Made by a program: the position numbers and the translations under genes. The notes under the pieces were generated by a model that searched no databases, was not told the DNA's origin, and was given only the letters and a program-made list of their open reading frames with translations. Positions 35,523 through 43,896 of a stretch of DNA of 64,000 nt are shown piece after piece. The DNA comes from Simplicispira metamorpha (GTDB taxonomy: Bacteria > Pseudomonadota > Gammaproteobacteria > Burkholderiales > Burkholderiaceae_C). The stretch lies in assembly GCF_004341365.1 (NCBI RefSeq), contig NZ_SLXH01000003.1, positions 116,654-180,653 on the forward strand. The letters are read 5' to 3'. The first letter of the stretch is position 1; every line of letters starts with the position of its first letter.

Positions 35523-36296
35523 ATGAGCAAGCGACTGCAAGGCAAGGTGGCATTCGTCTCCGGCGGCGGCAGCGGCATCGGTGCCGCCACCGCCCAGCGT
35601 CTGGCCGATGAAGGCGCGACCGTGGTGATCTGCGGCCGCCGCCAGGAACCGCTGGACGCCGTGGTGGCCCAGATCCGGGCCACCGGCGGCCAGGCCGAGG
35701 CCGTGGTGGCCGACGTTGGCAACGAGGCCCAGTATGTGGGCGCGATCGAAGGCGCGGCCCAGCGTCATGGCCGCCTGGACGTGCTGGTGAACAACGCCAT
35801 GGCCTACACCTGGGGCGCACTGGACGCCATGTCCACCGACGACTGGCATGCCAACTTCACGACCACCGTGGACGGCACCTTCTGGGGCACGCGCACCGCG
35901 CTGAAGCTGATGAAGGCCGACGGCAAGGGCGGCTCCATCGTCAACGTTTCCTCCATCTGCGGCCAGCTCGGCACCCCCTGGATGGCCGGCTACTCGGCCG
36001 CCAAGGCGGCGGTGGACAACCTCTCGCGCGCTGCCGCAGCCGAGGGCGCTCCCGCGGGCGTGCGGGTGAACGTGGTGATTCCAGCCGTGGTCGAGACCCC
36101 GGCCACCGCCGGCATGCTGTCCGACGAGGCCAGCCGCAAGAACACCGAGAAGCTGATCCCGATGGGCCGCGTCGGCCAACCGGTGGAACTGGCCAACGCC
36201 ATCCTGTTCCTGGCCAGCGACGAAGCCAGCTACATCACTGGCGCAGCCTTGCCGGTGGACGGTGGCCGCTCCGCTGTGTTGGTCACGGCGCTGTGA
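35523..36296 (+). CDS. SDR-family oxidoreductase (steroid cluster unit A, second gene)
   Basis: This 257-residue classical SDR has the cofactor loop SGGGSGIG and catalytic Y157-K161 (YSAAK). NNAM replaces the usual NNAG, a small deviation. A good GAGGAG site precedes the ATG at 35523. Its stop overlaps the next start (TGATG). It differs enough from the neighbouring SDR to act on another position or in the opposite direction, for example as a dehydrogenase/ketoreductase pair such as SteA/SteB of Comamonas testosteroni. That parallel is inference. Confidence 0.85.
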   Translation: MSKRLQGKVAFVSGGGSGIGAATAQRLADEGATVVICGRRQEPLDAVVAQIRATGGQAEAVVADVGNEAQYVGAIEGAAQRHGRLDVLVNNAMAYTWGALDAMSTDDWHANFTTTVDGTFWGTRTALKLMKADGKGGSIVNVSSICGQLGTPWMAGYSAAKAAVDNLSRAAAAEGAPAGVRVNVVIPAVVETPATAGMLSDEASRKNTEKLIPMGRVGQPVELANAILFLASDEASYITGAALPVDGGRSAVLVTAL

Positions 36297-36943
36297 TGGC
36301 GGGCGGCAACATGGCGTGGCCCGCATCGCTGGAAGAACGGGTAGATCGGCTGGAATCCCTGGATGCCATCCGCCAGCTGGCGGGCCGGTACTCGCTGTCG
36401 CTGGACATGCGCGACATGGACGCGCACGTCAACCTGTTTGCACCCGACATCCGTGTCGGCAAAGACAAGGTGGGCCGTGCGCACTTCAAGGCCTGGCAGA
36501 CGGACACCCTGCGCGAGCAGTTCACCGGCACCTCGCACCACCTGGGCCAGCACCTCATCGAGTTCGCGGATGCCGACCACGCCACCGGCGTTGTCTACTC
36601 CAAGAACGAGCATGAATGCGGCGCCGAGTGGGTGATCATGCAGATGCTGTATTGGGACGACTACGAGCGCATTGACGGTCAGTGGTACTTCCGCCGCCGC
36701 TTGCCGTGCTACTGGTACGCCACCGACCTGAACAAGCCACCCATTGGCGACATGAAAATGCGCTGGCCGGGTCGGCAACCCTACAGCGGCACCTTCCATG
36801 AACTGTTTCCCAGCTGGAAAGAGTTCTGGGCGCAGCGCCCCGACAAGGACACCTTGCCCGAAGTGGCGCCGCCCGCGCCGCTGGAGCAGTTCCTGGTCAC
36901 CATGCGCCGTGGCACCCCCGCACCCAAGATGCGGGTGCGCTGA
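36296..36943 (+). CDS. SnoaL-fold (NTF2-like) protein, candidate steroid dehydratase
   Basis: This 215-residue protein of the SnoaL_4/NTF2-like fold has no signal peptide. The N-terminal helix contains RYSLSLDMRD with Tyr32 and Asp37, and a GTSHHLG segment carries His81/His82. The SnoaL-fold bile acid 7alpha-dehydratase BaiE uses a Tyr/Asp/His set with similar spacing. Because of this and the adjacent OYE-type reductase, dehydration of a hydroxysteroid is a reasonable guess. The protein is longer than BaiE by a C-terminal tail. The ATG overlaps the previous stop by one base. Confidence 0.7.
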   Translation: MAGGNMAWPASLEERVDRLESLDAIRQLAGRYSLSLDMRDMDAHVNLFAPDIRVGKDKVGRAHFKAWQTDTLREQFTGTSHHLGQHLIEFADADHATGVVYSKNEHECGAEWVIMQMLYWDDYERIDGQWYFRRRLPCYWYATDLNKPPIGDMKMRWPGRQPYSGTFHELFPSWKEFWAQRPDKDTLPEVAPPAPLEQFLVTMRRGTPAPKMRVR

Positions 36944-36987
36944 GCGCGCCGCCGCACACCCGCGAATCTGCAAGAGAGACAAGCCCC

Positions 36988-38073
36988 ATGAACACATTGT
37001 TTGAACCGTTGCAGCTGGGCGATTTGCGCCTGGCCAACCGGGTCGTGATGGCGCCCATGACGCGCAACCGCGCCGATGCCGACGGCGTGCCCAACGCGCT
37101 GATGGCCGAGTACTACGGCCAGCGCGGCGACGCCGGGCTGATCGTGGCCGAGGGCGCCTGGCCCAGCGCGGCGGGCCAGTCGTACTGCCGCCAGCCGGGC
37201 ATTGCCACGCCCGCGCACATCGCCGGCTGGCGCCGCGTGACGGACGCCGTGCATGCGCGCGGTGGCCTGATCGTGCTGCAAATCATGCATGGCGGCCGCA
37301 TTGGCAGCCACCATATCAAGCCCGCAGGGGTGGAGACGGTGGCACCCTCGGCGTTGCAGGCTGCGGGCGAAGTGGTCACCGACAGCGCCGGGATGCAGCC
37401 CTACGACATGCCCCGCGCCTTGAGCACCGCCGAGGTGCGGGCCGTGGTGCAGGAATACGCCCAGGCAGCCCGCAATGCGCGCGAAGCCGGTTTTGACGGG
37501 GTCGAGCTGCACGGCACCAGTGGGTATCTGCCGATGCAGTTCCTCAGTTCGGGCACCAATGTGCGCACCGACGAGTACGGCGGCAACGCCGCTGGCCGGG
37601 CGCGTTTTGCGTTCGAATGCCTGCGCGAGATGGCCGCTGCCATCGGTGCCGGGCGCGTCGGCCTGCGGCTGAACCCGGGCAACACCTACAACGACACCAG
37701 CGACGAGGACTCCGCCGCCACGCATGCCGAGCTGATGCGCCAGGCTGCCACGCTGGACTTGGCCTACCTGCACGTGATGCGCGCGCCCACGCCGCAGCTG
37801 GACGCCTTTGCGCTGGCGCGCCAGCATTTTGGCCCGCGCCTGATCCTGAACGACGGCTTTGAGCCAGACAACGCCGAGGCCGCTTTGCAGGACTACGCGG
37901 GCGCGGCGCTGTCGTTTGCGCGACATTTCATCGGCAACCCCGATCTGGTGAACCGCCTGCGCGCAGGCCAGCCGCTGTCGCGCTTTGACCGCAAGACGCT
38001 CTACACGCCGGGCGCTGCGGGCTACACCAGCTACGCCCGCTACAGCGCCGCACCTGCCACCGCCACCGCCTGA
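36988..38073 (+). CDS. NADH:flavin oxidoreductase, old yellow enzyme family
   Basis: This 361-residue FMN-dependent ene-reductase has the TIM-barrel motifs LANRVVMAPMTRNRA (N-terminal FMN site), LQIMHGGRIG, and VELHGTSGYLPMQFL, where the usual HGANGYL substrate pair is altered. RTDEYGG and LILNDGF follow. Such enzymes reduce activated C=C bonds; in bile-acid degraders, relatives act on 3-oxo-Delta-4 or Delta-4,6 steroids. As last gene of unit A, after a candidate dehydratase, it may reduce the double bond that the dehydratase makes. A terminator follows 50 bp downstream. Confidence 0.88.
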   Translation: MNTLFEPLQLGDLRLANRVVMAPMTRNRADADGVPNALMAEYYGQRGDAGLIVAEGAWPSAAGQSYCRQPGIATPAHIAGWRRVTDAVHARGGLIVLQIMHGGRIGSHHIKPAGVETVAPSALQAAGEVVTDSAGMQPYDMPRALSTAEVRAVVQEYAQAARNAREAGFDGVELHGTSGYLPMQFLSSGTNVRTDEYGGNAAGRARFAFECLREMAAAIGAGRVGLRLNPGNTYNDTSDEDSAATHAELMRQAATLDLAYLHVMRAPTPQLDAFALARQHFGPRLILNDGFEPDNAEAALQDYAGAALSFARHFIGNPDLVNRLRAGQPLSRFDRKTLYTPGAAGYTSYARYSAAPATATA

Positions 38074-38123
38074 TGGTTCCGCATGCACCGGGCGTTGTGG
38101 CGTCCGTTGCCTTGGGCCTGCCC

Positions 38124-38154
38124 ACCCGCTGCCTTCACGGCAGCGGGTTTTTTG
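38124..38154 (+). terminator. Rho-independent terminator of unit A
   Basis: CCCGCTGCC pairs with GGCAGCGGG around TTCAC and is followed by TTTTTTG. It runs straight into a palindromic repeat copy. Confidence 0.9.
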
Positions 38155-38220
38155 CTATTAAAAGGGAAGCTGCTAGCGCTTGCCACGTAAGCGCCAGAGC
38201 CTGATTTGACCAAAAATCAG
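38153..38220. repeat. Dispersed palindromic element on one side of the DUF2939 gene
   Basis: The copy reads TTGCTATTAAAAGGGAAGCT, then GCTAGCGCTTgccacgtAAG, then CGCCAGAGCCTGATTTGACC. It is in the same orientation as the copy at 39004-39070. Confidence 0.85.
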
Positions 38221-38386
38221 GTGCATCTTCCCATTGCCAAGAATTGGCACGCATGCGCCGCACCGGAGTGGTTGCCATGTCTGCCAGTGGCATAGACGAT
38301 GGCCGGGCAATGCAGCTGCCTGGGCGCGCAACAAAGACCGACGTGATGGATATCCGTTAGCTCTCAGTACAACCGATGGTCGCTCG
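38221..38386. other. Gene-free stretch with a 15-bp palindrome
   Basis: The 313-bp gap between the OYE gene and the DUF2939 gene holds the terminator, the repeat copy and this remainder. In it TGCCAA-GAA-TTGGCA (38235-38249) is a perfect palindrome of unknown role. A lone GACGAT half-site at 38296-38301 lacks its partner. I see no coding potential. Confidence 0.4.
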
Positions 38387-38920
38387 TTATTGCCGGTCTA
38401 GTTCGGGAATATCCATGGCCACCAGCTTCCAGGACAGCAGCCCATCACGGCGGAAAATGAAGCCGCCTTTTTGGTTTTCAGGATGGACATACACCTTTGA
38501 CCATCCGTTGTAGCGCACCTTGAAGCGGGGCCGCTTCTGGTCGCCACCTGCATCTTCAGGGCCACCGATTTGGGGCTTCATGCTGGGTTGGCCTTTTTCC
38601 AGCATCAGCATGACGCCCGCCGGGGAGACGAACACCTCCACCATCTGGTTGACCATGCCTGCGGCCAGCATCTGGCCCACACCGGCGAAGGGGTTGTTGG
38701 CCATCTCGGGCTGGTTCAGCGGGCCCTGCATCCTGAGCAGCAGTTTGCCCTTGAGGTCTTCGCGCAGCGCGGGGAAGTCCACATGCTCGGCCACGGCAGC
38801 CGCATCTTTGTTTTCAACGGCTTTGGCGATGGAGTGCAGGGTCCAGTAGGGCGAGGCATACAGCCCCGCTGCGGCCACCACTACGGTGACGGCCAAGGCA
38901 ATGCCGGTTTGTTTTTTCAT
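38387..38920 (-). CDS. DUF2939 protein
   Basis: This 177-residue protein has an N-terminal membrane anchor or signal (IALAVTVVVAAAGLYASP) followed by YWTLHSIAKAVENKDAAAVAEHVDFPALREDLKGKL, the DUF2939 pattern. The C-terminal part contains a two-strand region GWSKVYVHPENQKGGFIFRRDG. The function of the family is unknown; it should face the periplasm. It is the only minus-strand gene between units A and B and has a palindromic repeat on each side, so it looks inserted into the steroid region and unrelated to it. Confidence 0.8.
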   Translation of the reverse strand: MKKQTGIALAVTVVVAAAGLYASPYWTLHSIAKAVENKDAAAVAEHVDFPALREDLKGKLLLRMQGPLNQPEMANNPFAGVGQMLAAGMVNQMVEVFVSPAGVMLMLEKGQPSMKPQIGGPEDAGGDQKRPRFKVRYNGWSKVYVHPENQKGGFIFRRDGLLSWKLVAMDIPELDRQ

Positions 38921-39003
38921 TGGTTTCTTTCGGTCGAAATGGTGATTGGATGATGTGCCAGGTTGTCCGGTGTTGACATGACAAGGTTGAGCCGAAGGAG
39001 GAA

Positions 39004-39070
39004 ATTGCTATTAAAAAAAGAGCTGCTGGCGATTTCTGGTAAAGGGCTAGAGCCTGATTTGGCCAAAAAA
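39004..39070. repeat. Dispersed palindromic element on the other side of the DUF2939 gene
   Basis: The copy reads TTGCTATTAAAAAAAGAGCT, then GCTGGCGatttctggtaaag, then GGCTAGAGCCTGATTTGGCC; the core palindrome is degraded. It is a direct repeat of 38153-38220 at both ends. The rest of the 381-bp gap to tesB holds site 2 and its promoter. Confidence 0.75.
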
Positions 39071-39213
39071 CATGCGTGCCACTGAAGTCACCCGCGCCAG
39101 CGCCAATGCGAGGCGTGGGCGCGGGCGCTGCATCCACCACGGGCAGGGGCGATGGCCGGTGGACTCCCCCTGCCACGGCATGTGGCAACGCACAGGGCGG
39201 ATGGCGCTTTTCG

Positions 39214-39231
39214 TTAGTCTCAACGGACGAT
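39214..39231 (+). promoter_or_regulatory. Steroid-cluster inverted repeat, site 2 (tesB promoter)
   Basis: TTAGTC-tcaacg-GACGAT. A -10-like CAGAAT begins exactly 22 bp after the site (39253-39258), preceded by GCGCTGAC as at site 3. The tesB ATG is 70 bp downstream of the site. Confidence 0.7.
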
Positions 39232-39301
39232 GCCGCAGGGGGGGGCGCTGACCAGAATCGACCGCATCGGCTTTATTCGTGCAAAGCCAGGAGAAGCGTA
39301 A

Positions 39302-40207
39302 ATGATGAATATCAGCGGTCTGGCCTACGTCGTGGCAGAAACCACCGACGTGGCGCAGTGGAAGCAGTACGCCGAAGGCGTGCTGGGCATGATGACGGCG
39401 CCATCCCCCGACGGCGGCTTGTATGTGCGCATGGACGAGCGGCAGTTCCGGTTTGCGGTGCAGCCGGGCTCGCGCAATGCCTACGTGGTTTCGGGCTGGG
39501 AAGTCACCACCCGCGCCGACTTTGATGCCGCGCTGCGCGTGCTGAACGACGCGGCCGTGGACGTGGTGATGGGCGACGCCGCCCATTGCCGCCTGCGCTG
39601 CGTGCAGCAGGTGGCCACGTTCAAAGACCCCTCGGGCAATCGCCATGAACTGGTGTGGGGTTTTCGCTCGGACTTTGCGCACTTTGCCTCGCCTGCCGGC
39701 GTGTCGCGCTTTGTCACCGGCAACATTGGCATGGGCCACACCGTGTTGCCCGCACCCGATTTTGACAAGACGGCGGCATTTTTCACCCAGGTGATGGGTT
39801 TCGGGCTGTCGGATTTGCTCAATTTCCAGCCCGCCGGCCCGGATGGCCCAACGCTGCCCATCCACTTTTTCCACTGCAACAACGGCCGCCACCACAGCCT
39901 GGCGCTGGCCGGGTTCCCGGTCGAGAGCGGCTGCGTGCATGTGATGGTTGAAGTGGAAAACATGCCCGAAGTGGGCCGTGCCATGGACCGCATGCAGGCG
40001 CACCAGGTGCAGCAGACCGCCACGCTGGGCCAGCACACCAACGACCGGATGACGTCCTTCTACATGCGTTCCCCTTCAGGCTTTGACATCGAGTACGGCT
40101 ACGGCGGTGCAGTGATCGATTGGCAGGAGCACGTCGTGCATGAATTTACCCGTGTGAGCCTGTGGGGCCACGATTTCAGCATCGGGCAGCCCAGCGCTGC
40201 TGCTTGA
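39302..40207 (+). CDS. tesB: Extradiol dioxygenase, TesB/HsaC type
   Basis: This 301-residue two-domain vicinal-oxygen-chelate enzyme cleaves catechols next to the hydroxyls using Fe(II). The ligand set is visible as H146 (GMGHTVLP), H197/H198 (RHHSLAL) and E264 (FDIEYG). The conserved second-sphere His is H245 (LGQHTND). In steroid degraders TesB opens the aromatised ring A of 3,4-dihydroxy-seco-steroid (3,4-DHSA). Position at the head of the ipd genes supports this over a biphenyl-type role. AGGAG precedes the ATG at 39302. It begins unit B. Confidence 0.88.
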   Translation: MMNISGLAYVVAETTDVAQWKQYAEGVLGMMTAPSPDGGLYVRMDERQFRFAVQPGSRNAYVVSGWEVTTRADFDAALRVLNDAAVDVVMGDAAHCRLRCVQQVATFKDPSGNRHELVWGFRSDFAHFASPAGVSRFVTGNIGMGHTVLPAPDFDKTAAFFTQVMGFGLSDLLNFQPAGPDGPTLPIHFFHCNNGRHHSLALAGFPVESGCVHVMVEVENMPEVGRAMDRMQAHQVQQTATLGQHTNDRMTSFYMRSPSGFDIEYGYGGAVIDWQEHVVHEFTRVSLWGHDFSIGQPSAAA

Positions 40208-40221
40208 CCCGGAGACCCGTG

Positions 40222-41100
40222 ATGGCCAATAAACAAATGAGCGCCGCAGCGGCGGTGGCGCAAATTAAGGACGGTATGACCGTGGGCATTGGCGGCTGGG
40301 GTCCCCGGCGCAAGCCGATGGCGCTGATCCGCGAGATTTTGCGCAGCCCGGTGAAAGACTTGACCGTGGTGGCTTACGGCGGCGCCGATGTCGGCATGTT
40401 GTGTGCCGCTGGCAAGGTCAAGAAGCTGATTTTTGCCTTCGTGACGCTGGACTTCATTCCGCTGGAGCCGTACTTTCGCCAGGCGCGCCAGAGCGGCAGC
40501 CTGGAGGTGATGGAAATCGACGAGGGAATGATGCTGCTGGGCCTGAAGGCTGCCGCGATGCGCGTGCCTTTCGTTCCCACCCGCATTGGTCTGGGCACCG
40601 ATGTGCTGCCGCGCAATCCTGGCATCCGGTTGATCGATTCCCCCTACGACGAGCGTCAATGGGTGGCCATGCCCGCCTTGCCGCTGGATGTGGCGCTGTT
40701 GCACGTGGACCGTGCCGATGCCCGTGGCGTCTGCCAGATCAAGGGCCCCGACATCTACATGGACGAGCTGTTTGCGCGCGCCGCCAAGGACACTGTGGTC
40801 AGCTGTGACGAGCTGGTGGACAGCAGCTTTTTTGACAGCAACGAAGAGTCGCGCTCGGTGTTCTGGGAGCGTGCCCACACCACCGCCGTGGTGCACTTGC
40901 CTGTGGGGGCGCACCCGAGTTCGTGTGCGCCGCTGTATGGCTTTGACGTCAAGCACTTCAAGGAATACGTGGCCAGTGCCAAGGAAGAGGGCGGGTGGCA
41001 GAAATATGCCGAGCGCTATGTCCATTGCACCGACGCCGAGTATCTGGAGCGCGTGGGTGGTATCGATGCGGTGCGCAAGCTGGCGCTGCCAGTGTTTTGA
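40222..41100 (+). CDS. ipdA: CoA-transferase-family ring hydrolase, subunit A
   Basis: This 292-residue protein has the class I CoA-transferase alpha fold: the N-terminal VAQIKDGMTVGIGGWGPRRKPMALIREIL and the GADVGMLCAAGKVKKLIFAFVTLDF block. Its strict pairing with the next gene and with ipdC and echA20 identifies it as IpdA (ScdL1 in Comamonas testosteroni). IpdAB hydrolyses the last carbocyclic ring of the C/D-ring intermediate and does not transfer CoA. The ATG at 40222 fits the family N-terminus. It lies 14 bp after tesB. Confidence 0.9.
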   Translation: MANKQMSAAAAVAQIKDGMTVGIGGWGPRRKPMALIREILRSPVKDLTVVAYGGADVGMLCAAGKVKKLIFAFVTLDFIPLEPYFRQARQSGSLEVMEIDEGMMLLGLKAAAMRVPFVPTRIGLGTDVLPRNPGIRLIDSPYDERQWVAMPALPLDVALLHVDRADARGVCQIKGPDIYMDELFARAAKDTVVSCDELVDSSFFDSNEESRSVFWERAHTTAVVHLPVGAHPSSCAPLYGFDVKHFKEYVASAKEEGGWQKYAERYVHCTDAEYLERVGGIDAVRKLALPVF

Positions 41101-41111
41101 CGGGGGCTGTG

Positions 41112-41876
41112 ATGAGTGAATTTTCTTTGGTAGACCGCATCATCTGCGCCGCATCCGAGGCGTGGAAAGACGATGGCGAGGTGTTGGCGACCGGCATCGG
41201 CATCGTGCCCCGGCTGGCGGCATCGCTGAGCATGTTGTCGAACAACCCCGATCTGATGATGACCGACTCGGAGGCCTGGCTGGTGCGCGAACCGGTGCCG
41301 ATCGGGCCGCGCAATGGCTACGAGCCCCGGCGCGAGGGTTGGATGGGCTTTACCCGTATTTTTGACAACGTGTGGAGCGGCAAGCGCCACGCCATGGTGG
41401 GGCCGACGCAAGTGGATCGCTTTGGTCAGGCCAACATCTCCATGATTGGCAGCGACTACCACAAGCCCAAATCCATGATGCTGGGCGTGCGCGGTTTTCC
41501 GGGCAACTCGATCAGCCACGCCAACTCGTTTTTCGTGCCCAACCACAGCACCAAGGTGTTTGTGGCGGGCGAGGTCGATATGGTGGCCTCGGTGGGCTAC
41601 AACCCGGCGCGGCTGGCCCGCGGCTGGAGCCTGGACGACATCGACGTGCGCCTGATCTTCACCAACCTGGCGGTGCTCGACTTTGGTGGCCCGGATCGCC
41701 AAGTGCGGCTGCGCGCGGTGCATCCCGGCGTGACCCCTGCCCAGGTGCAGGAAGCCACCGGCTTTGCACTGCACATCCCGGCAGACGTGCCCGAGACCGC
41801 CGCCCCCACCGAGAGCCAACTGGCCCTGCTGGCCCGGCTCGACCCCCACAACCTGCGCGCCTCGGTCTTGAGCTGA
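41112..41876 (+). CDS. ipdB: CoA-transferase-family ring hydrolase, subunit B
   Basis: This 254-residue beta-type partner of IpdA shows DRIICAASEAWKDDGEVLATGIGIVPRLAASL at the start. GRxGQANISMIGSDYHKPKSMMLGVRG-type sequence and NPARLARGWSLDDIDVRLIFTNLAVLDF follow. These match the IpdB/ScdL2 group and differ from acetate or succinyl CoA-transferases. The ATG at 41112 lies 11 bp after the ipdA stop. With IpdA it opens the remaining ring derived from C/D rings in the steroid pathway. Confidence 0.9.
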   Translation: MSEFSLVDRIICAASEAWKDDGEVLATGIGIVPRLAASLSMLSNNPDLMMTDSEAWLVREPVPIGPRNGYEPRREGWMGFTRIFDNVWSGKRHAMVGPTQVDRFGQANISMIGSDYHKPKSMMLGVRGFPGNSISHANSFFVPNHSTKVFVAGEVDMVASVGYNPARLARGWSLDDIDVRLIFTNLAVLDFGGPDRQVRLRAVHPGVTPAQVQEATGFALHIPADVPETAAPTESQLALLARLDPHNLRASVLS

Positions 41877-41885
41877 GTTTTTGCC

Positions 41886-42794
41886 ATGAACCACACTGAC
41901 CCCGGTGACGCCTTTGTGCAGCGCCAAGACAACGCGGTCTATGAGACCGATGCGCCCGTGCTGTACCAGGCCGCAGAGGGCGTTGCCACGCTGACGATGA
42001 ATCGGCCTGACTTCAACAACGCGCAAAACTCGCAGATGACCTATGCGCTGGATGCAGGCTTTCGGCGCGCGGTCGATGACGACAGCGTCAAGGTGATCGT
42101 GCTGCGCGGTGCGGGCAAGCACTTCAGCGCCGGGCACGACATCGGCACCCCTGGGCGCGACATCAACAAACCGTTTGAGCGCGAGAGCTTGTGGTGGGAC
42201 CACACCAACAAGCCCGGCGCCGAGCAGCTGTTTGCGCGCGAGCAGGAGGTGTACCTGGGCATGTGCCGGCGCTGGCACGACATTCCCAAGCCGACCATTG
42301 CCATGGTGCAGGGCGCCTGCGTGGCCGGGGGCTTGATGCTGGCCTGGGTGTGCGACCTGATTGTGGCCAGCGAGGATGCGTTTTTCCAGGATCCGGTGGT
42401 GCGCATGGGCATTCCGGGCGTTGAATACTTCGCCCATGTCCATGAGCTGAACCCGCGCATCGCCAAGGAGTTCTTGTTCCTGGGCGAGCGCATGAAGGCC
42501 GACCGCGCCTACATGATGGGCATGGTCAACCGCGTGGTGCCACGCGATGAACTCGAAGCCCAGACCTACGACATCGCTGCCCGCATCGCCAAGCAGCCAC
42601 GCCTGGGCCTGGCGCTGACCAAGACCGTGGTCAACCGCGTCGAGGAATTGCAGGGCCTGCGCAGCACCATGGACATGGCCTTTGGCTACCACCACTTTGC
42701 CCATGCCCACAGCCAGGTGCTGGGCGCTGGGCAGCTGGGTGGCCACGATGCCAAATCGATGGTGCAGGCCAACAAGAAGGATGGCAGCGCATGA
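41886..42794 (+). CDS. Enoyl-CoA hydratase/isomerase family protein
   Basis: This 302-residue crotonase-fold protein has the oxyanion-hole segments KHFSAGHDIGTP and VQGACVAGGLMLAWVCDLIVAS. Instead of the Glu pair of classical hydratases the second active-site segment reads DPVVRMGIPGVEYFAHVHEL. It is longer than usual (extra residues around 100-130, NKPFERESLWWDHTNKPG). By position it could be ScdN of Comamonas testosteroni, a hydratase in C/D-ring degradation, but I cannot confirm that. Its stop overlaps ipdC by ATGA. Confidence 0.82.
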   Translation: MNHTDPGDAFVQRQDNAVYETDAPVLYQAAEGVATLTMNRPDFNNAQNSQMTYALDAGFRRAVDDDSVKVIVLRGAGKHFSAGHDIGTPGRDINKPFERESLWWDHTNKPGAEQLFAREQEVYLGMCRRWHDIPKPTIAMVQGACVAGGLMLAWVCDLIVASEDAFFQDPVVRMGIPGVEYFAHVHELNPRIAKEFLFLGERMKADRAYMMGMVNRVVPRDELEAQTYDIAARIAKQPRLGLALTKTVVNRVEELQGLRSTMDMAFGYHHFAHAHSQVLGAGQLGGHDAKSMVQANKKDGSA

Positions 42795-43873
42795 GCCAGC
42801 CCCATGACCTGCGCACGCCCTTGTGCGATCTGCTGGGCTGCCGCTACCCCATCGTGCAGACGGCCATGGGCTGGGTGGCCGGATCGTCGCTGGTGGTGGC
42901 CACCACCAAGGCCGGTGGCTTTGGCTTTTTGGCGGGCGCCACCATTGCCGCCGACCAGATCGAGAATGAAATCATCCGCATCCGCCAGCTGACGGACGAC
43001 CGGCCCTTTGGCCTGAACTTTCACATGTTCCAGCCCAACGCGCAGCAGTTGCTGGATTTGGCGGTCAAGCACAAGCTGCGCGCCGTCAGCTATGGCCGGG
43101 GGCCGGACAAGAAGGTGATTGGCCGCCTGCGCGATGCGGGCATCGTCTGCATGCCCACCGTTGGTGCGCTCAAGCATGCGCAAAAAGCCATCGAGATGGG
43201 CGCCAACGCCATCACCATCCAGGGCGGCGAGGGCGGTGGCCACACCGGCTCGGTGCCCACCACGGTGCTGTTGCCGCAGGTGGTCGATGCCGTGCAGGTG
43301 CCGGTGGTGGCAGCAGGCGGTTTTTACGACGGGCGCGGCCTGCTGGCGGCGCTGGCTTTTGGCGCGCAGGGCATTGCCATGGGCACGCGTTTTTTGATGA
43401 CCAGCGATTCGGGCGTGCCCGACGTGACCTTGCAGCGCTACTTGGCCACGCGCGACGCGGAAAAGATCCAGGTCTCGCACCTGGTCGATGGCATGCCCCA
43501 GCGCATGATCCCGAACGAGTACCTGACCATGCTGGAAAAGGCATCGCCCTTCACACGCTTGCGCATGGCTGTCAGCCTGGCCCTGCAGTGGAAAGCGCAG
43601 ACCGGCATGACGATGCAGCACGCGCTGGGCGTGCTGTGGCAGGGGTTGCGCGACGACCCCGGCAGCGCGGCGCAAACCGTGATGGCCGCCAACGCGCCCA
43701 TGCTGTTGCAGCGCTCCATGGTGGAGGGCAAGCCCGCCGAGGGCGTGATGTCGGCAGGGCAGGTGGCGGCGCTGATCGGACGGCTCGACTCCTGCGAGGA
43801 AGTGATCGCGGGCATCGTGGCCCAGGCCTGCCAGCGGCGGGCTGCACTGAACGCCATGGCCGCAGCCGCCTGA
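42791..43873 (+). CDS. ipdC: NPD-like flavoprotein IpdC
   Basis: This 360-residue TIM-barrel FMN protein is of the nitronate monooxygenase-like family. Typical motifs are PIVQTAMGWVAGSSLVVATTKAGGFGFL at the start, and GGEGGGHTGSVPTTVLLPQV with the conserved His151. VVAAGGFYDGRGLLAALAFGAQGIAMGTRFL forms the phosphate site. In the ipd context this is IpdC (ScdK), which acts on a CoA-linked C/D-ring intermediate before ring opening by EchA20 and IpdAB. It is translationally coupled to the upstream hydratase. Confidence 0.88.
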   Translation: MSQPHDLRTPLCDLLGCRYPIVQTAMGWVAGSSLVVATTKAGGFGFLAGATIAADQIENEIIRIRQLTDDRPFGLNFHMFQPNAQQLLDLAVKHKLRAVSYGRGPDKKVIGRLRDAGIVCMPTVGALKHAQKAIEMGANAITIQGGEGGGHTGSVPTTVLLPQVVDAVQVPVVAAGGFYDGRGLLAALAFGAQGIAMGTRFLMTSDSGVPDVTLQRYLATRDAEKIQVSHLVDGMPQRMIPNEYLTMLEKASPFTRLRMAVSLALQWKAQTGMTMQHALGVLWQGLRDDPGSAAQTVMAANAPMLLQRSMVEGKPAEGVMSAGQVAALIGRLDSCEEVIAGIVAQACQRRAALNAMAAAA

Positions 43874-43896
43874 GAACAAGACAAGGACCCATCCCC

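Noticed and set aside
38296..38301. GACGAT half-site between units A and B
   Set aside because: The matching left arm is absent at the 6-bp spacing and there is no gene in the right direction with a plausible -10, so it was not counted as an operator.
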